Program-made: the position numbers and the translations under genes
Source of the DNA: an uncultured Armatimonadota bacterium
GTDB lineage: Bacteria; Armatimonadota; Armatimonadia; Armatimonadales; Armatimonadaceae
Assembly (NCBI GenBank): GCA_903915615.1
Contig: CAIWTR010000565.1
Location: forward strand, 1-9,973
Direction of reading: 5' to 3'
DNA: 9,973 nucleotides
Shown here: piece after piece, positions 6,901 through 9,973 of the stretch
Layout: every line of letters begins with the position of its first letter
Numbering within the stretch: position 1 is the first letter of the stretch
The notes under the pieces: model-generated
The model's database searches: none
Told to the model about the DNA's origin: nothing
What the model saw: only the letters and a program-made list of their open reading frames with translations

Positions 6901-7448
6901 GCTGGTACCTCCGATACATCCAGCGCACCAAGCCCTTGAAGGAACTCGGTGACAGATGCTTCATCAAACTTAGGATCCCGAGTTTCAATACACAGGAAGA
7001 ATCGATCCTGACTTGCACGATCAAAATTCTTCGCGTTGAACATCGGGTTGTAAGGCTTTGGCAGTCCGTTCAGAGCGAACTGCGAGACAAACGTCGTCAA
7101 GCCAGTCACCAAAACCGTTGCTTCAAACGTAATCGGGATGAACTGCGGCCACGTAAAGAGAGGCTTCCCTCCGACGTTCATCGGGTAGTCAATCAAAGCA
7201 ATCCAGGTCTGGAATCCCAAACCGAGACAACATCCTGTGATGCCACCGAAAAACGCCATCCATGGAATACGGACATCTTCAAAGTGCATCGCTTCAGCCA
7301 ATCCGTGGACTGGCATCGGGGAATACGCATCAAACTTGCGGTATCCGGCTACACGCGTCTTAGTCGCAGCTTCTATAAGGACATCCGGGTCATCAAATTC
7401 AGCAACTATGCCAAAGAGCTTTGGAGATTCATCAGCTACATGTGCCAT
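6897..7448 (-). CDS. actD: Alternative complex III subunit ActD (DUF3341 family)
   Basis: Small membrane subunit of ACIII, 183 aa, in the DUF3341 family. A soluble N-terminal domain (1-60) begins with an ACT-like pattern (LFGIVAEFDDPDVLIEAA). It is followed by two helices, about 62-86 and 104-127, joined by a periplasmic loop with the family signature YPMNVGGKPLFTWP (88-101). The C-terminal cytoplasmic portion carries DRFFLCIETRDPKFD (148-162). ActD carries no cofactor; in ACIII structures its helices pack against the membrane core and it is thought to be structural. The ATG overlaps the actC stop by one base (TAATG), preceded by GAGGAGG at 7456-7462, 7 bases away, one of the best ribosome sites in the window. 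Length and the two-helix layout match the family. Confidence 0.93.
   Translation of the reverse strand: MAHVADESPKLFGIVAEFDDPDVLIEAATKTRVAGYRKFDAYSPMPVHGLAEAMHFEDVRIPWMAFFGGITGCCLGLGFQTWIALIDYPMNVGGKPLFTWPQFIPITFEATVLVTGLTTFVSQFALNGLPKPYNPMFNAKNFDRASQDRFFLCIETRDPKFDEASVTEFLQGLGALDVSEVPA
6908..6912 (-). promoter_or_regulatory. Shine-Dalgarno of actE, deciding a TTG start
   Basis: GGAGG on the minus strand, 7 bases before the TTG at 6900. It lies inside the end of actD. It fixes the TTG start, since the next in-frame ATG would cut off the lipoprotein signal peptide. Confidence 0.85.
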
Positions 7449-8875
7449 TAGTGCGCCTCCTCTGAATTCTCATGGCCATCGTGACCATGTCCAAACTGAT
7501 GGTGGTTCTTCATAAGAAGATCACGCATTTCGAAGATGTTGATGATTGGGAGAACCTTGATGAACATGAACAAGAGGAATACGAAGAATCCCATCGTTCC
7601 GATGAACAAAGCCCAGTCCCATTCGGTTGGCGCGTAATATCCCCAGGAACTCGTTAAGAAGTCTCTTGTGAGGGACATCGGGATAATCACGAAGCGCTCA
7701 AGCCACATTCCGATTCCAACGATGATAGACAAAACGAACAAGAACGGTACGTTGCGTCGAAGCTGTGGCACCCAGCAGAGCTGCGGGAAGATGCCGTTAC
7801 AGAAAATAAGCGCATAGTAGAACCACTTGTATGGTCCAAACAGGCGGTTGTATACAAGCGCAAGCTCATACGTGTTTCCGCTGTACCACCCGTAGAACAT
7901 CTCAAGGATATAGCCATAGAAGACGATCAGACCGGTCGCAAGAAGAATCTTTGCCATCCAGTCCAAGTGCTTCTCGGTGATGAAGTCCTTGATCTGCGGA
8001 TAAACACTCCGCAGCGGCAAGCCGAAGGTCAGAACCATCGCGAAACCCGCAAAGACTGCACCAGCGACGAAGTATGGTGGGAAAATGGTCGTATGCCATC
8101 CAGGAACGATACCAACGGCGAAGTCAAAGGAAACGATGGTGTGTACCGAGAGAACCAGTGGCGCCGAAATACCAGCGAGGATGTTGTAAGCCTGCTCGTA
8201 GCGGAACCAGTGCTTGGCGCTACCAATCCATCCCATACTAGCTAAGCCGTATATACCCTTCACCAGTGGGTGTTGTGACCTATCACGTAGTGTTGCGATG
8301 TCTGGGATCAAGCCTAGGAACCAGAACAACAACGAGATAGTGAAGTAGGTGGAGACAGCGAAGACGTCCCACTCAAGTGGCGAACGTGTCTGTGGCCACA
8401 TCCCCAATGTGTTTGCATATGGGAACAACCAGTAGTCAAGCCATGGTCGTCCGGTATGGAGCAAAGGGTATAGACCAGCACACATAACAGCGAAAATGGT
8501 CATCGCCTCTGCGAAGCGGTTGATGGAGTTTCTCCACGATTGCCGCATCAGCAGAAGGATTGCCGAGATCAATGTTCCAGCGTGGCCGATACCAATCCAC
8601 CAAACAAAGTTGACGATGTCCCACGCCCACGCCGTTGGTTGGTTGTTACCCCAAACACCCGTACCGGTCAATACAAGGTACGTGACAGCGAGAAGCATCA
8701 CATTGAGAACACAGAATCCAAGCCCAGTAGCGACGAACCATACCGTTGGTGGCTTTGGGTTTAGGACAACTCCAGCCAGAATCTCAGAGATTGTGGTGTA
8801 AGAGTGTTCTCCATCGATGAAGTTCTGCGGTACGAGCCGTGTGCGCTTCGACGAGTCGATCGAATTTATCGCCAT
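7448..8875 (-). CDS. actC: Alternative complex III membrane subunit ActC (NrfD/PsrC family, quinol site)
   Basis: Quinol-interacting polytopic membrane subunit of ACIII, 475 aa, about ten helices, NrfD/PsrC superfamily. Motifs seen: WIGIGHAGTLISAILLL (93-109), HTGRPW (140-145), EWD (168-170), a long helix with SVHTIVSFDFAVGIVPGWH (243-261), and LERFVIIPMSL (392-402). H140 and D170 fall close to the His/Asp pair that I recall from ACIII structures as lining the quinol pocket. The N-terminal 45 residues and a His-rich tail (458-475, NHHQFGHGHDGHEN) are predicted cytoplasmic. The ATG shares one base with the actB stop (TGATG), behind GGAGA at 8883-8887. Together with ActB it would form the core that oxidises quinol, probably menaquinol if the host is an acidobacterium (inference). 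Confidence 0.95.
   Translation of the reverse strand: MAINSIDSSKRTRLVPQNFIDGEHSYTTISEILAGVVLNPKPPTVWFVATGLGFCVLNVMLLAVTYLVLTGTGVWGNNQPTAWAWDIVNFVWWIGIGHAGTLISAILLLMRQSWRNSINRFAEAMTIFAVMCAGLYPLLHTGRPWLDYWLFPYANTLGMWPQTRSPLEWDVFAVSTYFTISLLFWFLGLIPDIATLRDRSQHPLVKGIYGLASMGWIGSAKHWFRYEQAYNILAGISAPLVLSVHTIVSFDFAVGIVPGWHTTIFPPYFVAGAVFAGFAMVLTFGLPLRSVYPQIKDFITEKHLDWMAKILLATGLIVFYGYILEMFYGWYSGNTYELALVYNRLFGPYKWFYYALIFCNGIFPQLCWVPQLRRNVPFLFVLSIIVGIGMWLERFVIIPMSLTRDFLTSSWGYYAPTEWDWALFIGTMGFFVFLLFMFIKVLPIINIFEMRDLLMKNHHQFGHGHDGHENSEEAH
7456..7462 (-). promoter_or_regulatory. Shine-Dalgarno of actD
   Basis: GAGGAGG on the minus strand, 7 bases before the actD ATG at 7448, within the last codons of actC. 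Sequence and spacing are identical to the coxC site. Confidence 0.85.
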
Positions 8876-9973
8876 CAGGCTTTCTCCAACTTAGAATTCG
8901 TATTGCGGATACGTGCAAGATATGTCGTGCGTGGTCGAGTGTTCAAGTCTGTCAACAGCCCATAGTCATGAGGTTGTGACTTGTTCACACTGACCTTACT
9001 GGTTGGATCCATCATGTCGCCAAACTCGATAGCTTGGGTCGGACATGCCTGCTGACATGCCGTTCTGACCTGCTGGTCTTCGATCTCCCGACCATCTTTC
9101 TTTGCCTCGATCCGTACTTCATTGATCCTTTGGACACAATAAGTACATTTCTCCATGACACCGCGTCCACGTACGGAAACCTGTGGGTTTGCGAGCATCT
9201 TGAGCTGTGGCTTGTTGTAGTAATCCAGAGTTCCTGGACCACCAACACCCTGTGTCCACTTGAAGAAGTTGAAGCGGCGGACCTTGTAAGGACAGTTGTT
9301 CGAACAATAACGGGTTCCAACACAGCGGTTGTAGACCATTTGGTTCAATCCCTCATGGCTGTGAATCGTTGCTGCAACCGGGCAAACTGGCTCACACGGC
9401 GCCTTTTCACACTGCATACATGGAACTGGCATGAAGTGCGAAATCGGATCATTTACATCCGTGCCTTCATAATAGTGGTCCAAGCGAATCCAGTGCATTT
9501 CGCGTCCACGTGCGACTTCCTTCTTACCAACGACTGGGATGTTATTCTCAGCCTGGCAGGCAATCGTACACGCGTTACAGCCGATACATGTCGTCAGGTC
9601 AATCGTCATCGCCCATTGGTTGTAACCAACGTTCGAAAATTCGGGATAGAGCGATGTCCAGTTTTCCTTGTTTACCAAGCTACGCTCGGCATAACGGAAG
9701 TTACCACCTGGATCGGCCGGATAAGACTTGCCTTCACCTTCATGGTTCTCATGAGCATCATGCGGCTTGTCAAGCGCACGGGCTACACCATGGTGCAGCT
9801 CTTCGAAGATCTCACCCTTCTTGGTGACATATTCATCAAAGGTGGAAACACGAACAATATCTCGGTTTTTGGTTTCCACAAACTCAGCCTTTAGAAGGTG
9901 GTGTGGCTGTGTGAAAACGAGCTCATATTCCTCAGCGATTGTCTTCGCCTCGGCGGTAGCTGTGTAGAGATTC
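8875..9973 (-). CDS. actB: Alternative complex III subunit ActB, C-terminal iron-sulfur half (5' end outside window)
   Basis: The last 365 codons of ActB, open to the window edge. Full ActB joins a molybdopterin-oxidoreductase-like domain without cofactor to a ferredoxin-like domain with four Fe-S clusters; only the latter and its linker are visible. Numbering from the GTG-encoded Val at 9879, cysteines fall in four groups: C98/C101/C104/C108, C154/C157/C162/C166, C186/C192/C196 and C245/C248/C275/C279. The third group has Thr at 189 (CVGTRYCSNNCP) where four-Cys relatives have Cys, which fits the one [3Fe-4S] and three [4Fe-4S] clusters reported for ACIII. The linker before (38-52) is His/Glu-rich. 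The GTG at 9879 is internal, because the frame continues upstream with coding-like sequence. The protein acts on the periplasmic face, moving electrons from quinol toward the c-haems. Confidence 0.95.
   Translation of the reverse strand, partial: NLYTATAEAKTIAEEYELVFTQPHHLLKAEFVETKNRDIVRVSTFDEYVTKKGEIFEELHHGVARALDKPHDAHENHEGEGKSYPADPGGNFRYAERSLVNKENWTSLYPEFSNVGYNQWAMTIDLTTCIGCNACTIACQAENNIPVVGKKEVARGREMHWIRLDHYYEGTDVNDPISHFMPVPCMQCEKAPCEPVCPVAATIHSHEGLNQMVYNRCVGTRYCSNNCPYKVRRFNFFKWTQGVGGPGTLDYYNKPQLKMLANPQVSVRGRGVMEKCTYCVQRINEVRIEAKKDGREIEDQQVRTACQQACPTQAIEFGDMMDPTSKVSVNKSQPHDYGLLTDLNTRPRTTYLARIRNTNSKLEKA

Noticed and set aside
8875..9879. A self-contained 334-residue ferredoxin-like protein (separate ActB2) starting at 9879
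   Set aside because: The putative start is a GTG inside a frame that remains open to the window edge with coding-like residues, and there is no ribosome site. A C-terminal piece of full ActB is simpler; a split actB just upstream cannot be excluded without the flanking sequence.
9034..9894. Plus-strand open frame of 286 codons opposite actB
   Set aside because: Antisense to the clear Fe-S cysteine motifs of ActB. The apparent hydrophobic runs mirror the codons of the minus-strand gene.
1..9973. Promoter, terminator, RNA gene, insertion sequence or CRISPR array
   Set aside because: Genes are packed without gaps on one strand, and I saw no hairpin-plus-T run, tRNA-like fold, inverted terminal repeat or regularly spaced repeat. 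Regulatory ends of the operon must lie outside the window.

Overview
The window is one uninterrupted stretch of a respiratory operon, transcribed entirely on the minus strand, so gene order runs from high to low coordinates. It encodes the second half of an alternative complex III (ACIII, a quinol:electron-acceptor oxidoreductase unrelated to cytochrome bc1) followed directly by a caa3-type cytochrome c oxidase. The organism is a Gram-negative-type aerobic bacterium of about 50% GC by eye. The order act genes - SCO - coxB - coxA - coxC, the A2-type oxidase and the style of the proteins fit Acidobacteriota best. Myxobacterial, planctomycete or Bacteroidota-like relatives with ACIII cannot be excluded from sequence alone.

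Layout from 9973 down to 1: actB C-terminal iron-sulfur half (5' end outside the window); actC (NrfD-like quinol-site membrane subunit); actD (DUF3341); actE (monohaem cytochrome c lipoprotein); actF (NrfD-like membrane subunit); a 154-residue single-span membrane protein of unknown function; a SCO/SenC-type copper chaperone with a C-terminal membrane anchor; coxB (CuA subunit with a fused cytochrome c domain); coxA (haem-copper subunit I, A2 type with a YS motif); and coxC (subunit III, 3' end cut by the window edge). actA and the first half of actB should lie beyond position 9973.

Functionally, quinol oxidised at the ActB/ActC/ActF core would pass electrons through the ActB Fe-S clusters and c-haems (ActA, off-window, and ActE) to the cytochrome c domain of CoxB, then CuA, and then the haem a / haem a3-CuB centre of CoxA, which reduces O2 to water. 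SCO would load copper into CuA. The absence of a separate cytochrome c gene in the visible segment fits a direct ACIII-oxidase supercomplex.

There is essentially no intergenic DNA. Every junction overlaps (1, 4 or 8 bases) or abuts exactly, which points to translational coupling along one long mRNA. Two genes (actE and actF) start with TTG and one (SCO) with GTG. I see no RNA gene, mobile element, CRISPR array, promoter or terminator, and no gene-free stretch over 300 bases. The points most worth a second look are the uncharacterised 154-residue protein, the apparent concerted loss of the non-redox Mg site across CoxA and CoxB, a large hydrophilic insertion in CoxC, and histidine-rich acidic segments shared by several of the proteins.
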